This document shows, piece after piece, positions 17,717 to 27,205 of a stretch of DNA of 64,000 bases (position 1 is its first letter; each line of letters begins with the position of its first letter). The DNA comes from Helicobacteraceae bacterium. Lineage in GTDB: Bacteria > Campylobacterota > Campylobacteria > Campylobacterales > Sulfurimonadaceae. The translations under genes were made by a program, and so were the position numbers. The stretch is taken from the NCBI GenBank assembly GCA_027038835.1, contig JALWGC010000006.1, positions 1 through 64,000 on the forward strand, written 5' to 3'. The notes under the pieces were generated by a model. The model ran no database searches, was not told the DNA's origin, and saw only the letters and a program-made list of their open reading frames with translations.

Positions 17717-19981
17717 CTAATACGATTTTCCTAAAGAAAAATAGACAGTTTGGTGTCGTCTGTCACTAAAGCCGTATGCGAAATAAAACGGCCCAAGAAC
17801 GGTGTCTATCCCAAGATAGATACTGCTTCCATAAAGCGCGTTTTTCAGCGAAGCGGAATCTTGTTTTTCGTACCACGCTTTCCCCATCTCTACCGATGCC
17901 CCTATATACGCTTCCGATGTCAAAGAGCTTAAAAACTGGTTCGACATGAACAAATAACGATAATTCAACGAAGCGAAGTAGAGGTTGTCCCCCGTTTTGT
18001 TGTAGGTGGTGCGACCGGAGATGTTGAAAAGTCCGCCCAAGTTGTAAAACGCCGCTATGTCGTTCGCATCTTGAAGGTCTTGGCTGTTGTAGGTAGTACC
18101 GAACTTGACCTTTGGCACGAGTGTCGCTTTACCGAACGTATAGACACCCGAAATCTCACCAAAAAGCTGTGAATACTCCAACCCCGATTCGACGATATCG
18201 ACCACTTTGTAATATTTCAAATACCCTTTGTATCCGTCTTTTGGGAAAAACGGGTTGTCCAAACTGTCGATTTCCGCTACTACATAGATATCGGAGAGTC
18301 TTTGTTTTTGGGAGTAGGTATCAAACGTTATATCGTCTCCTTCTTTGAGAAAAATATCGACTGAAGGCTCCACCCTTTTTATATCGATTCCCGTTTCGAA
18401 TCTCGAAATATCTCCGATATTGACCCCAAAACCGAGCATAGCACCTATATCGTCACTCTCGATGGGAATGGTTTGGTCGTTTTTTGCCTCATCGACACCT
18501 TCTACAAAATTTGGAGCGACGTAGTATTTTATCTTGTCTATGTAGGCGTTCGAACGTAAATAGAATCGACGCCTTATATCCAAAGGTTGGTACAACTCCG
18601 TTTTGAGCATCCTTACGCGTCCGAACTCGACTCTACTGCGCCACTCCCCTCCATAGGGGTTGAGATTGTACTTGTTGTACTCCAAGCGCACTTGGTAATC
18701 GCTATGCCCGTTGAAGTCGTCTTCGAACTCGATGCCGGCACGTATGTCCCCATGCGCGTTCCAGCTAGGTTTGGTAAAAACGACAAGCGTCGTCTTCCCC
18801 TCTTTTTGCACCACTTCGAAATCGACATAGGCGAAATAGAGTAAATAGTATATCGAATTCAAATCTTTTTGGAGTTTTTTCAAATCAAGCGGCTTGCCGA
18901 TTGGCTGCGTGATGTAACTTCGAATCGTTTCATTCGAGACGAACGTGTCGTTTCGAATCTCGATAGCTTCGACGATAGGCGAAGTGGTTTTCGGTTTCGT
19001 TTTATGCCGTTTTTTGTATGTTTCATACTCCTGCTCGCCGATAGAAAGAAAAACTATGCGACTTTGCGCCTGACGTGCGGCTTCGTACCCTTTTTGGATA
19101 ATTTGCGGGTATTTGTCGGCATCGAGAAAACTGTAACCATCGAGTTTCGGTTCGATCAAAATCTCGTTGGGGCGCAAAGATTTGATGGTATCTTCTACGT
19201 TTTTGCGCGTCAAGATATCGAGCTGTTGCGACATCACCTCTTCGTAGGAATCGAACGCTTTGGTCTTGTCAAACGGCGTGGAGATATCGACGACGATGAT
19301 ATAATCGGGATGGAACAGTTTTCGCATCGTTTCTACAGGCAAGTTTTGCGAAATACCGCCATCGACAAGAACCCGCCCGTTTATGGTGATCGGTTCGAAA
19401 CCTCCCGGTACGCATATCGAAGCGTACACACTTTTGGCTATGTTGCCGCTATCTAACACCACCGCTTCCCCGGTGGCAATGTCGGTAGCGACTGCGGCGT
19501 AGGGGATCGGGAGGTGATGAAAATCTTTTATGCGCAAAACATTGGCGAATTTTTTCGTCAAAAGCTCGAGCATAAATTGCCGCTTGAAGATGCCGTTAGG
19601 CAATGCGACTTTGTTCGCTCCGTTGATCCCCACACTCAAATACCCCGGAAAGCCTGCTGAGAGTATTTTTCTACGAAAAGGGATGTATTTTCTTGGGATG
19701 TCGGTCGCTATGTACTCGCTCCAACGTGTATTGGTTAAAAACTCTTGGAGTTCATCTGCATCGTATCCGCTTGCGTACATCCCTCCCATGAACGACCCCA
19801 TACTCGTCCCGACGATATAATCGACGGGGATTCGATGCTCTTCCAAGAACTTCAAAATTCCTACATGAGCACCTCCTCGCGCACCGCCGCCGCTTAAAAC
19901 GAGCCCAACACTTGGACGCTCTTTCGCTACCGCTACACAACTAAAAAGTACCAACGAAACGATTGTAAAAAACTTCTTCAT
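17717..19981 (-). CDS. patatin-like phospholipase with POTRA and outer-membrane barrel (PlpD-like)
   Basis: A 754-residue predicted type Vd autotransporter. After a signal peptide (about 1-19) comes a patatin lipase domain with the oxyanion motif 'SGGGARGGAHVG' (30-41), nucleophile elbow 'GTSMGS' (Ser60) and catalytic 'DGGISQNLPVE' (Asp207), so the dyad is intact. A POTRA-type domain follows (about 335-415) and then a BamA/TpsB-like 16-strand barrel region to the C-terminus, ending in an aromatic-rich 'RRHQTVYFSLGKSY'. Such proteins act at the outer membrane and hydrolyse phospholipids. It starts 1 nt after the HD-GYP gene stop, so the two are co-transcribed. Confidence 0.87.
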   Translation of the reverse strand: MKKFFTIVSLVLFSCVAVAKERPSVGLVLSGGGARGGAHVGILKFLEEHRIPVDYIVGTSMGSFMGGMYASGYDADELQEFLTNTRWSEYIATDIPRKYIPFRRKILSAGFPGYLSVGINGANKVALPNGIFKRQFMLELLTKKFANVLRIKDFHHLPIPYAAVATDIATGEAVVLDSGNIAKSVYASICVPGGFEPITINGRVLVDGGISQNLPVETMRKLFHPDYIIVVDISTPFDKTKAFDSYEEVMSQQLDILTRKNVEDTIKSLRPNEILIEPKLDGYSFLDADKYPQIIQKGYEAARQAQSRIVFLSIGEQEYETYKKRHKTKPKTTSPIVEAIEIRNDTFVSNETIRSYITQPIGKPLDLKKLQKDLNSIYYLLYFAYVDFEVVQKEGKTTLVVFTKPSWNAHGDIRAGIEFEDDFNGHSDYQVRLEYNKYNLNPYGGEWRSRVEFGRVRMLKTELYQPLDIRRRFYLRSNAYIDKIKYYVAPNFVEGVDEAKNDQTIPIESDDIGAMLGFGVNIGDISRFETGIDIKRVEPSVDIFLKEGDDITFDTYSQKQRLSDIYVVAEIDSLDNPFFPKDGYKGYLKYYKVVDIVESGLEYSQLFGEISGVYTFGKATLVPKVKFGTTYNSQDLQDANDIAAFYNLGGLFNISGRTTYNKTGDNLYFASLNYRYLFMSNQFLSSLTSEAYIGASVEMGKAWYEKQDSASLKNALYGSSIYLGIDTVLGPFYFAYGFSDRRHQTVYFSLGKSY

Positions 19982-22297
19982 CTACTGCTCCAAAAAATCG
20001 ACAATCGATTCCACATCCACTTCGTCTATCTGTCGAGGCTGTAAAAACTTCGTCGCATACCGTTTGTAAATTCCGCGCTGTAAAAAGAAAACGAAAATAT
20101 CTTTGTCGATATGCCCCTCTTTTACCATATAGCTCATAATTTCAAGTGCGGCAGAAAGCGTTTTGGCTTTTTTGTACGGTCTATCGGACGCACACAGCGC
20201 TTCGAAGATATCCGCTATCGCCATGACTCGCTCGGGGATGCCCAAATCTTCGCCACAAAGCCCACGTGGATAGCCGCTACAATCGAGCTTTTCATGGTGC
20301 GTTCCGGCGTATTTTGGTATATGTTGCATCTTTTTTGGAAAAGGGATCGATTCGAGCATCTTGATTGTCATAATTACATGCTCGTTTATCTTGAAACGCT
20401 CCTCGGGTGTAAGCGTGCCTTTTTCCACACACAGGTTGTAAAGTTCTCCGTAGTTGTAGAGATGTTTAGGTACAGGCTCAACAAAACGGTAGCGCTTGTA
20501 CTCTTCGTAGTCGAAGTTCTCTCTTGGAACGATATGGCTCGGTTTGTCATCGAGAAGCCTCTCGGTAACGGGTAAAGAGCTTTTAGAGTCTGTATAACGT
20601 CTTTTTTCTATCTCCCCAAGCCCCAAAGTGTCATCGAAATATCGAATCCACTCTTTTTTGGCTATCTGTTCAAGTCGCCTTTTTTTCTCTTCGTCCATGA
20701 ACTCCCCGCCTATATTGCATTCGGCGATGAAAGCGAACTCCTCTTGAAGCTCTTTTTGTTTTTGACGCAACCGCTCTTTGGCCCGTTCTTGCTCTTCACC
20801 CTCCATACACGCTTTGAGGTACTCTATGTAGGCTTCTCTATAAAGCACTTCAAAACGCATACGTATTTCGTGGATGCGGTTATAGATGGTTTCTAATTTC
20901 GTCGCTTTGTCCACGACGTACTCCGGTGTCGTCACTTTACCGCAGTCATGTAGCCAAGCACCTATTTTGAACGCTTCTTTTTCCTCTTCATCCCCAAGAG
21001 TGAAATCTGCGAATTTTTCTTGGTCTTTGTCGATAGCATCAAGAAGCATCTCCGCCAATACCGGTACACGTTCGCAATGCCCGGCAGTATAGTGCGATTT
21101 TGCATCGATCGCTTTGGCTATGAGCTGCACTATCGAATCAAGAAGCGATTTCAGCTGTTTTTGATATCTGGCTATCGCTCTTGCCATCTTCACTTGGGAG
21201 CGGCTAAGGGAGCGGAGTTCACGTATATTCGTAGCGACAAGCTCGACCTTTTCGAATTCCCGCTTGGAAATTTTCTTGTTTTCTTTTACAAGCTTACCCA
21301 AAGTTGTCGTGAGCATTTTCGAAATGAGTATAACAAGCACAATGCCGACAAACAACAATATCGACGCCATCACCAAAGAGCGCCAAATGATAGTTTTGTA
21401 AGGGTGCAGCACCTGTGCGAGATCGACTCTCACAGCCAAAAAATTGTTTGGAAAAAGTTCCGTATAAACCGCTACGTAAGGCTTGGAGTTTTGTTTGTAG
21501 AAAAACACTTTTTCAGGTTTTTTCTCGAAAAATACAGATGGAACTTTACCGCTTCCATCCCTTTTGGCATCTATGAGTATCTCACCCGATTTTTGAAACA
21601 AAAAAAGATCGTCGATATTTTCCGTAAGAAGTACTCGTAAATAGTTGTCAAGTGTTTTGAGATTGGCATCTATTGCAAGAACGACCCCTTGCTTTTGCAT
21701 CTGCGTCGCATAGGTGATACCGACTTCACCCGAGCCGGAAAACCGATACGGAGGTATGAAAACCATACCCTGCGAGCGTGTCGCCTTTTGGTACCACTGC
21801 CGTTTTCTTGGGTCGTACATAGGTTGATTGCATATCGTCGTTCGCAACACGTGCAGTTTTTCGTCCAAATAGATATCTTTTTTCGCCCCGTTTTGGACGA
21901 TGACGTTTATATACCCGTTTTTCACCCTTGACAACTTGAAAAACGTTCCATCGGGATATGCGATGTAAACTTGGTCGGTATTTACTTTGAGCTTTAAAAT
22001 GCGTTTGAGCATTTTCACTTTCGCTTCTTCGAACTCCATCGAAGGAGTTTTGAGCAAAACGGTAGAATCACCGTATGTTTTTAGTAGCAGTTCCAAACTT
22101 TCAACATCTTTTCGAACTTTGAACAAAACGTTGTTTTCGACACCTTTTATAGATTGTTCTATCGATTTAAGTGCTATCTGTTTTCCGAAGTAGTAGTTCG
22201 AGACGATCAGCATCGCCGCTACGACCACTATCAGCAACGAGAACGAGGCTATAAGCACACTTTGGAGCGAATAGGTGCGAAAAAAACTTTGTTTCAT
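19982..22297 (-). CDS. membrane HD-GYP cyclic-di-GMP phosphodiesterase-type receptor
   Basis: A 771-residue sensor. TM1 (about 8-32), a periplasmic Cache-type sensor (about 33-305), TM2 (about 310-332), a HAMP-like linker, then an HD-GYP domain. Visible catalytic elements: 'SHYTAGHCERVP', 'GAWLHDCGKVTTPEYVVDKATKL' region (HD pair) and 'GTHHEKLDCSGYPRGL' (HHE...GYP). Between the HD pair and the next helix ('INEHVIMTIKMLE') is an extra charged helical insertion of about 150 residues. The ATG at 22297 is chosen because it begins 4 nt past the uvrA stop and yields a proper TM1; the open frame extends further only inside uvrA. Cyclic-di-GMP hydrolysis is inferred from family. Confidence 0.9.
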   Translation of the reverse strand: MKQSFFRTYSLQSVLIASFSLLIVVVAAMLIVSNYYFGKQIALKSIEQSIKGVENNVLFKVRKDVESLELLLKTYGDSTVLLKTPSMEFEEAKVKMLKRILKLKVNTDQVYIAYPDGTFFKLSRVKNGYINVIVQNGAKKDIYLDEKLHVLRTTICNQPMYDPRKRQWYQKATRSQGMVFIPPYRFSGSGEVGITYATQMQKQGVVLAIDANLKTLDNYLRVLLTENIDDLFLFQKSGEILIDAKRDGSGKVPSVFFEKKPEKVFFYKQNSKPYVAVYTELFPNNFLAVRVDLAQVLHPYKTIIWRSLVMASILLFVGIVLVILISKMLTTTLGKLVKENKKISKREFEKVELVATNIRELRSLSRSQVKMARAIARYQKQLKSLLDSIVQLIAKAIDAKSHYTAGHCERVPVLAEMLLDAIDKDQEKFADFTLGDEEEKEAFKIGAWLHDCGKVTTPEYVVDKATKLETIYNRIHEIRMRFEVLYREAYIEYLKACMEGEEQERAKERLRQKQKELQEEFAFIAECNIGGEFMDEEKKRRLEQIAKKEWIRYFDDTLGLGEIEKRRYTDSKSSLPVTERLLDDKPSHIVPRENFDYEEYKRYRFVEPVPKHLYNYGELYNLCVEKGTLTPEERFKINEHVIMTIKMLESIPFPKKMQHIPKYAGTHHEKLDCSGYPRGLCGEDLGIPERVMAIADIFEALCASDRPYKKAKTLSAALEIMSYMVKEGHIDKDIFVFFLQRGIYKRYATKFLQPRQIDEVDVESIVDFLEQ

Positions 22298-22301
22298 GCG
22301 A

Positions 22302-25118
22302 TTATACGTCAAGCTCCTTCGCGAGGTATTTACCGGTGTAACTTCCCGTTCGCTCGAAAGTTTTCGCCAACTCTTCGGGTGAACCAACAGCGACTATCTC
22401 TCCGCCGCCGCTTCCCCCCTCCGGTCCCATGTCGATGATGTAGTCGGCGTTTTTGATCATGTCGAGATTGTGCTCGATAACCAGTACGCTATTGCCCAGC
22501 TCGACAAAATGGTGCAACACTTTCGTAAGCCGATCGACATCGGCAAAATGCAGCCCCGTCGTCGGTTCGTCGAGGATATAGAGAGTTTTTCCGGTATCTT
22601 TTCGGCTTAGCTCCTTGGCAAGTTTTATACGCTGCGCTTCACCCCCGGAGAGTGTAACGGCGTTTTGACCCAAGGTTATGTACCCAAGCCCGACATCGAG
22701 AAGTGTGCGTAGTTTGGCTTCGATTTTTGGAATCGTTTTGAAAAACTCGTACGCCTCTTCGACACTCATATCGAGCACATCGGAGATGTTTTTCCCTTTG
22801 TAGTGCACTTCGAGTGTCTGGTCGTTGTAGCGCCGCCCTTTACATGCGTCACATTTGACAAGAATGTCGGGGAGAAAGTGCATCTCGATTTTTATCTCTC
22901 CTTCCCCTTGACACTTCTCACACCGCCCCCCTTTGACGTTGAAGCTAAAACGCCCGACACCATAGCCGCGAATCTGCGCTTCTTTCGTTTTTGCAAAAAG
23001 ATTTCGTATCTCGTCCATCACTCCCGTATAGGTTGCCGGGTTGCTTCGCGGGGTTCTACCTATGGGGCTTTGGTCAAGGTATATCACCTTATCGACTTGC
23101 TCAAGTCCGTTTATTTCCACCCCTTGCACTTTGTTCACTTTTCTTGCATGATTGAGCAGTTCTCTTGCCACCGGCAAAAGGGTTTGTAAAATAAGCGAAC
23201 TCTTTCCACTCCCGCTCACCCCCGTAATACAAACAAAGTTTTTCAAAGGTATCTTGGTGGAGAGGTTTTGAATGTTGTTGATGGTGACGTTTTTTATCTC
23301 TATCCACTTTTCCTGCGGACGTCTGTAAAAATACTCTATCTTTTTGCGTTCGGTCATGTAGTCGGCAGTAAGGGTTTTAGCTTTTTTGAGTTTTGCCAAA
23401 GTTCCGCTAAAAACCACTTCGCCGCCGAATTTTCCGGCACCCGGACCGATATCGACGATGAAGTCGGCATTGGCGATGGTTTCTTTGTCGTGTTCGACCA
23501 CGATGACGGTGTTGCCTTTTTCCTGTAAACTTCGAAGGGTTTTTATGAGTTTGAGCGTATCTCTTTCATGCAGCCCTATGCTTGGCTCGTCCAAAACGTA
23601 CATAACGCCGGTTAGTCCGCTTCCAATCTGCGACGCGATACGAATTCGCTGCGCTTCTCCACCGCTTATGGTTCGAGCGTCCCGACCTAACGTCAAATAC
23701 CCAAGCCCGACATCGTAGAGGAAAAAGAGCCGCTCTTGAATCTCGCGTAAAATCGGCGCGGCAATAAGCGCTTGTTGTTTGGTGAAGTAGTCGAAATTTC
23801 GCTCATCGCTGAACCACTCGTAGGTTTTGGCTATGGGCATATCGAGGATTTCGGCTATCCCTTTGCCACCCACTTTCACCGCCAAGGATTCCAGACGAAG
23901 CCTGTGCCCGCTACAGACGTTACACACCTTTTCGCTCATGTAGTCGGCTAAATCTTTTTCATCTTTGAACATATCGTACGCGATGCGAACGATTCCGGGG
24001 AAAACACGCTTGACACGGTGGCGCTTCCATAAAAACTCTATAGGTTCGCTGCTACCGTAAAGGATCGCTTTTTGCTGATGAGGCTCGAGCTCACCGTAAG
24101 GTTTTTTGATATCTATGTCGTTCGCTTCGCAAAAACCGGTAAGAAACTTGAAATAGTAGCTTTTGTTAAAACCGTAAACGATTTTTATAGCCCCTTTTTC
24201 TATAGACAAATCGGGATCGATAATCTTTTCAAGATCGAGCGCATAACGCAGTCCAAGCCCGTCACATTCACTACAAGCGCCTTTGGGGGAATTGAACGAA
24301 AAACTAAGGGGCTCGAGCTCATCGAAACTTATTTTACAATCAAAACAAGCATTATGCTCGGAATAGTGCAAATGGGACTCTTTCAGTCCAAGTTCTTCGG
24401 CGTTGAGGATGTCGATTTCAAGCTCTCCGTAACTCTCTTTAAGCGCTTTTTCGACATCTCCTGCTATCCGCTCTTTGTTCTCCTCTTTGACCACGACTCT
24501 GTCGATAACCACTTTGATAGTATGTTTTTTGGTTTTGCTGAGTTCTATCTCTTCATCCAAACGCACCATCACACCATCGATTTGTGCGCGTACATACCCT
24601 TTGTGCACCAAAGATTCCAACAAGTCGCTAAAACTCCCTTTTTTCTCCCTTACAAGCGGTGCCATCAAGACAAGCTTCGCACCTTGAGGGAGTTTAAGCA
24701 CCTCGTTGACGATGTCGCTTGCACTCATCTGCGAGATCACTTTGCCACATTTATGGCAGTGTTGCACACCGACTCTTGCATACAAAAGCCGCAGATAATC
24801 GTAAATCTCGGTGATTGTTCCAACGGTCGAGCGGGGGTTTTTGGAGGTGGTTTTTTGGTCTATCGCAACCGCGGGAGTAAGACCTTCTATCTTGTCCACT
24901 TCCGGCTTGCCTATACGGTCCAAGAACTGTCTGGCGTAACTTGAGAGACTCTCCATGTAGCGTCTTTGCCCTTCTGCATAAAGGGTATCGAAAGCCAATG
25001 TCGATTTACCGCTGCCAGAAAGCCCCGTAAAGACGACAAGCGAATTTTTCGGTATCTCCAAGTTAATATTTTTTAAGTTGTTTTCTCGTGCACCCGTAAT
25101 CTTGATGGTATCTTTCAT
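22302..25118 (-). CDS. uvrA: excinuclease ABC subunit A
   Basis: DNA-damage recognition ATPase of nucleotide excision repair; 938 residues. Two ABC modules are present: Walker A 'GLSGSGKSTLAFDT' and 'GVSGSGKSSLILQT', signature 'ISGGEAQRIRIA' and 'LSGGEAQRIKLA', Walker B 'VLDEPSIGLH' and 'ILDEPTTGLH', plus the zinc-binding CxxC pairs (CEKCQGEGE...CDACKGRRY, and CHKC/CFDC pairs in the N-terminal half). The ATG at 25118 has AGAGGAT in front and gives the normal start MKDTIKITGARENNL; the upstream in-frame ATG is rejected. The HD-GYP gene follows after 4 nt. Confidence 0.97.
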   Translation of the reverse strand: MKDTIKITGARENNLKNINLEIPKNSLVVFTGLSGSGKSTLAFDTLYAEGQRRYMESLSSYARQFLDRIGKPEVDKIEGLTPAVAIDQKTTSKNPRSTVGTITEIYDYLRLLYARVGVQHCHKCGKVISQMSASDIVNEVLKLPQGAKLVLMAPLVREKKGSFSDLLESLVHKGYVRAQIDGVMVRLDEEIELSKTKKHTIKVVIDRVVVKEENKERIAGDVEKALKESYGELEIDILNAEELGLKESHLHYSEHNACFDCKISFDELEPLSFSFNSPKGACSECDGLGLRYALDLEKIIDPDLSIEKGAIKIVYGFNKSYYFKFLTGFCEANDIDIKKPYGELEPHQQKAILYGSSEPIEFLWKRHRVKRVFPGIVRIAYDMFKDEKDLADYMSEKVCNVCSGHRLRLESLAVKVGGKGIAEILDMPIAKTYEWFSDERNFDYFTKQQALIAAPILREIQERLFFLYDVGLGYLTLGRDARTISGGEAQRIRIASQIGSGLTGVMYVLDEPSIGLHERDTLKLIKTLRSLQEKGNTVIVVEHDKETIANADFIVDIGPGAGKFGGEVVFSGTLAKLKKAKTLTADYMTERKKIEYFYRRPQEKWIEIKNVTINNIQNLSTKIPLKNFVCITGVSGSGKSSLILQTLLPVARELLNHARKVNKVQGVEINGLEQVDKVIYLDQSPIGRTPRSNPATYTGVMDEIRNLFAKTKEAQIRGYGVGRFSFNVKGGRCEKCQGEGEIKIEMHFLPDILVKCDACKGRRYNDQTLEVHYKGKNISDVLDMSVEEAYEFFKTIPKIEAKLRTLLDVGLGYITLGQNAVTLSGGEAQRIKLAKELSRKDTGKTLYILDEPTTGLHFADVDRLTKVLHHFVELGNSVLVIEHNLDMIKNADYIIDMGPEGGSGGGEIVAVGSPEELAKTFERTGSYTGKYLAKELDV

Positions 25119-25247
25119 ATAATCCTCTAAAATCGATAATGAAGCGATTTTATCCAATTTCGCCATAAGTTTTGTTTAACGACATACACGCAGGAAAAAA
25201 GAAGAAGATTTTACAAAGGAATGGAGTTGCAAAAAAGAGGTAAAGAC

Positions 25248-25511
25248 CTAAGCCTCCCCTTCTTGCATCGCGTTTTTGATATCGTCTATAATCTCTTGAG
25301 CTTCTTCATCACTCAAATCTCCGCTGTCGATATCTTTGACAATCTCTTGCAAATCCGCTTTGAATTCTTGAAGCTCTTTTACGTCCTCTTTCGTTTCATC
25401 GTCAGCATTTTTCAAGTCGTTGATTTGTTCGAAAATCTCATCCAAAGCATCTTCGATATCGGGAATAACTTGCTTTTGCAAAAGTTCTTTCAGTTTTTCT
25501 TGTACATTCAT
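25248..25511 (-). CDS. small acidic helical protein
   Basis: An 87-residue, very acidic, all-helical protein (heptad-like 'LKELLQKQVIPDIEDALDEI' at residues 8-27, then D/E-rich helices). It has no signal or catalytic motif. It stands alone between uvrA and a divergent CinA-like gene. I do not recognise a family; coding use and a clean ATG with an AGG-containing leader support it. Confidence 0.6.
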   Translation of the reverse strand: MNVQEKLKELLQKQVIPDIEDALDEIFEQINDLKNADDETKEDVKELQEFKADLQEIVKDIDSGDLSDEEAQEIIDDIKNAMQEGEA

Positions 25512-25577
25512 ATTGCACCTTTACTATTTTTTCGATATTCTATCGGAAATTAGGCAATTCTACAAACGGAAAGAGCG

Positions 25578-26321
25578 ATGCACATATACGCAGTTATCAT
25601 AGGAACAGAGATATTAAACGGAAGACGCAAAGACAAACATTTCGATTTTTTGCTCGAACGACTTTTGGAAAAAGGGCTTGAGATGTACGCGTCTTTCGTT
25701 ATCAAAGATGAAAAAGAGCTTATAGAAAAAGTGTATGAAACTATCAAAAACGACCCCGATTCCATCCTTTTTAGTTTTGGCGGTATCGGCTCGACTCCAG
25801 ACGACCTCACACGTGAAATAGCCGCGAAAGTATTTACCGACCACCCACTTGAGCGAAACGAGATTTTTTTCGAAGCGATTGTCGAAAAGTTCGGTAAAGA
25901 CGCCTACCCCCATCGCATCCATATGGCAGACCTCCCAAAAGGTGCGAAACTTTTACGCAACCCCATCAACAATATGAGCGGATTCTACCTGCAAGAGCGT
26001 TTTTTCTTTATGCCCGGCTTTCCTCAAATGTCCCACCCGATGGTGGAAGATATACTCCAAAATATCCTTTCCATAACGCAAAAAACCAAACACAGACGCA
26101 CGTTCAAAGCCCAAACGAGCGAAAACGAACTTATCTCCTTGATGCAACGAACCCCACATGATATAGAGCTTTCTTCTCTTCCTATCTTACGAGAGAACAA
26201 AAGGGAAGTGGAACTTTCCTTAGCCGGTTATGACGAGGAAAAAATCGATAAAGAGTTTCGAAAGTACATAGAATTTTTAAAACAAAACAAAATAGAGTAC
26301 GAAATTTTAAAATCCAAATAA
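25578..26321 (+). CDS. CinA/MoaB-like molybdopterin-binding domain protein
   Basis: A 247-residue soluble protein of the COG1058 type, a single molybdopterin-binding/competence-damage domain without the CinA C-terminal amidase. It shows 'VIIGTEILNGRRKDKH' (residues 6-21), 'LFSFGGIGSTPDDLTREIAAKVF' region (the GGxGxTxDD motif, about 64-86) and 'FFFMPGFPQM'. Family members act on nucleotide or molybdopterin-like ligands; specific function unknown. It is divergent from the acidic protein gene and followed closely by the HTH gene. Confidence 0.8.
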   Translation: MHIYAVIIGTEILNGRRKDKHFDFLLERLLEKGLEMYASFVIKDEKELIEKVYETIKNDPDSILFSFGGIGSTPDDLTREIAAKVFTDHPLERNEIFFEAIVEKFGKDAYPHRIHMADLPKGAKLLRNPINNMSGFYLQERFFFMPGFPQMSHPMVEDILQNILSITQKTKHRRTFKAQTSENELISLMQRTPHDIELSSLPILRENKREVELSLAGYDEEKIDKEFRKYIEFLKQNKIEYEILKSK

Positions 26322-26340
26322 TTTGGAACTCTATTTGCTT

Positions 26341-27000
26341 ATGACTGCCAAACAAATAACAGGAAAACAAATGGCAGCAACATTAAATAACCATGTTTTT
26401 AAAGGACATAAAACACTTTTTGGAGTCAAGTCGGTAACCTACGGGGAGGTGGAGCTACCTACGTACTACGACAAATTCGATGTTTCGAAAAACTTCGATT
26501 GGGGTTTTTTAGGTTCGGCAAGCTTACAACTCTCTTTTGCCATCCTTTATAAAATCTCCAAAGACGAAGAATTCGCAACCAACTACGCGCGTCAGTTTTC
26601 TCAAGAGGTGGTGAAGTATTTCGGCAAAGACTGGGTTCTTCAAGCAAAAGAAGTACAACAATGGATAGAAAAGAACGCGCCGTCAACTTTACCTAAAACT
26701 CAAGTCAAAGCGGTAAACAAGATAAATGTCAAAGTGGAACACCCAAACAGAACGAAAAAACGGGGTGCTTCAAAAGACAACATCGTCAAACAACTCTGTA
26801 AAGAGATAGGCATAACCCAAAAAGAGCTCGCCAAAGTTTTGGAAGTTCCCGAAGGAACGGTCAGTAGTTGGGCTGTCAAAAACGAAATTCCCCGTCTTGG
26901 CAAAAAAGCGATAGAATTCTACATTGAAAACAGAAAAAAAGAAGAGATTATCCAAAGCTACAAAAGCTTTGTCGATCTTCTCCAAAACCAAACGGCATAA
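26341..27000 (+). CDS. DUF6166-like domain fused to helix-turn-helix
   Basis: A 219-residue two-domain protein. The N-terminal part (about 20-115) has 'FDWGFLGSASLQLSFAIL' followed by a helical segment with 'EVVKYFGKDWVL', a pattern I associate with the DUF6166 family of plasmid and phage proteins. The C-terminal part (about 145-200) is an XRE-type helix-turn-helix: 'LCKEIGITQKELAKVLEVPEGTVSSWAVKNEIP'. ATG at 26341 is used; an in-frame TTG at 26323 is possible. Directly downstream lies a ribbon-helix-helix gene. Regulatory role inferred; the DUF match is from memory. Confidence 0.6.
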   Translation: MTAKQITGKQMAATLNNHVFKGHKTLFGVKSVTYGEVELPTYYDKFDVSKNFDWGFLGSASLQLSFAILYKISKDEEFATNYARQFSQEVVKYFGKDWVLQAKEVQQWIEKNAPSTLPKTQVKAVNKINVKVEHPNRTKKRGASKDNIVKQLCKEIGITQKELAKVLEVPEGTVSSWAVKNEIPRLGKKAIEFYIENRKKEEIIQSYKSFVDLLQNQTA

Positions 27001-27010
27001 GGAGTAAACA

Positions 27011-27205
27011 TTGCCGATAAAACCGAAAAACGAAGTCACGAGAAGTTTGGTCATAGATAAGAAGGTATGGGACGAGGCAATGATGTACGCCAAAAGCCGC
27101 TACAAAATGAGTCTTAGCAAAGTGATAGAAGCCCACCTTGAACAGTGGCTGAAAAACGAGCGCAAAAAGCCGCTCGAGAATGAAAAACAAGGAAGATTTT
27201 TCTAA
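27011..27205 (+). CDS. ribbon-helix-helix (CopG/Arc-like) small protein
   Basis: A 64-residue basic protein with a short strand ('VTRSLVIDKKVWDEAMMYAK') and two helices ('SLSKVIEAHLEQWL'), the ribbon-helix-helix DNA-binding layout of antitoxins and small repressors. The start is TTG, fixed by GGAG at 27001-27004 and the lack of an earlier ATG. It lies 10 nt after the HTH gene and overlaps the convergent hybrid kinase by 4 bp. No toxin partner is visible. Confidence 0.65.
   Translation: MPIKPKNEVTRSLVIDKKVWDEAMMYAKSRYKMSLSKVIEAHLEQWLKNERKKPLENEKQGRFF

Noticed and set aside
20000-22300. Longer HD-GYP start at 22387
   Set aside because: That extension lies within the uvrA coding sequence and adds a Ser/Arg-rich stretch before TM1; the ATG at 22297, 4 nt after the uvrA stop, is the natural start.
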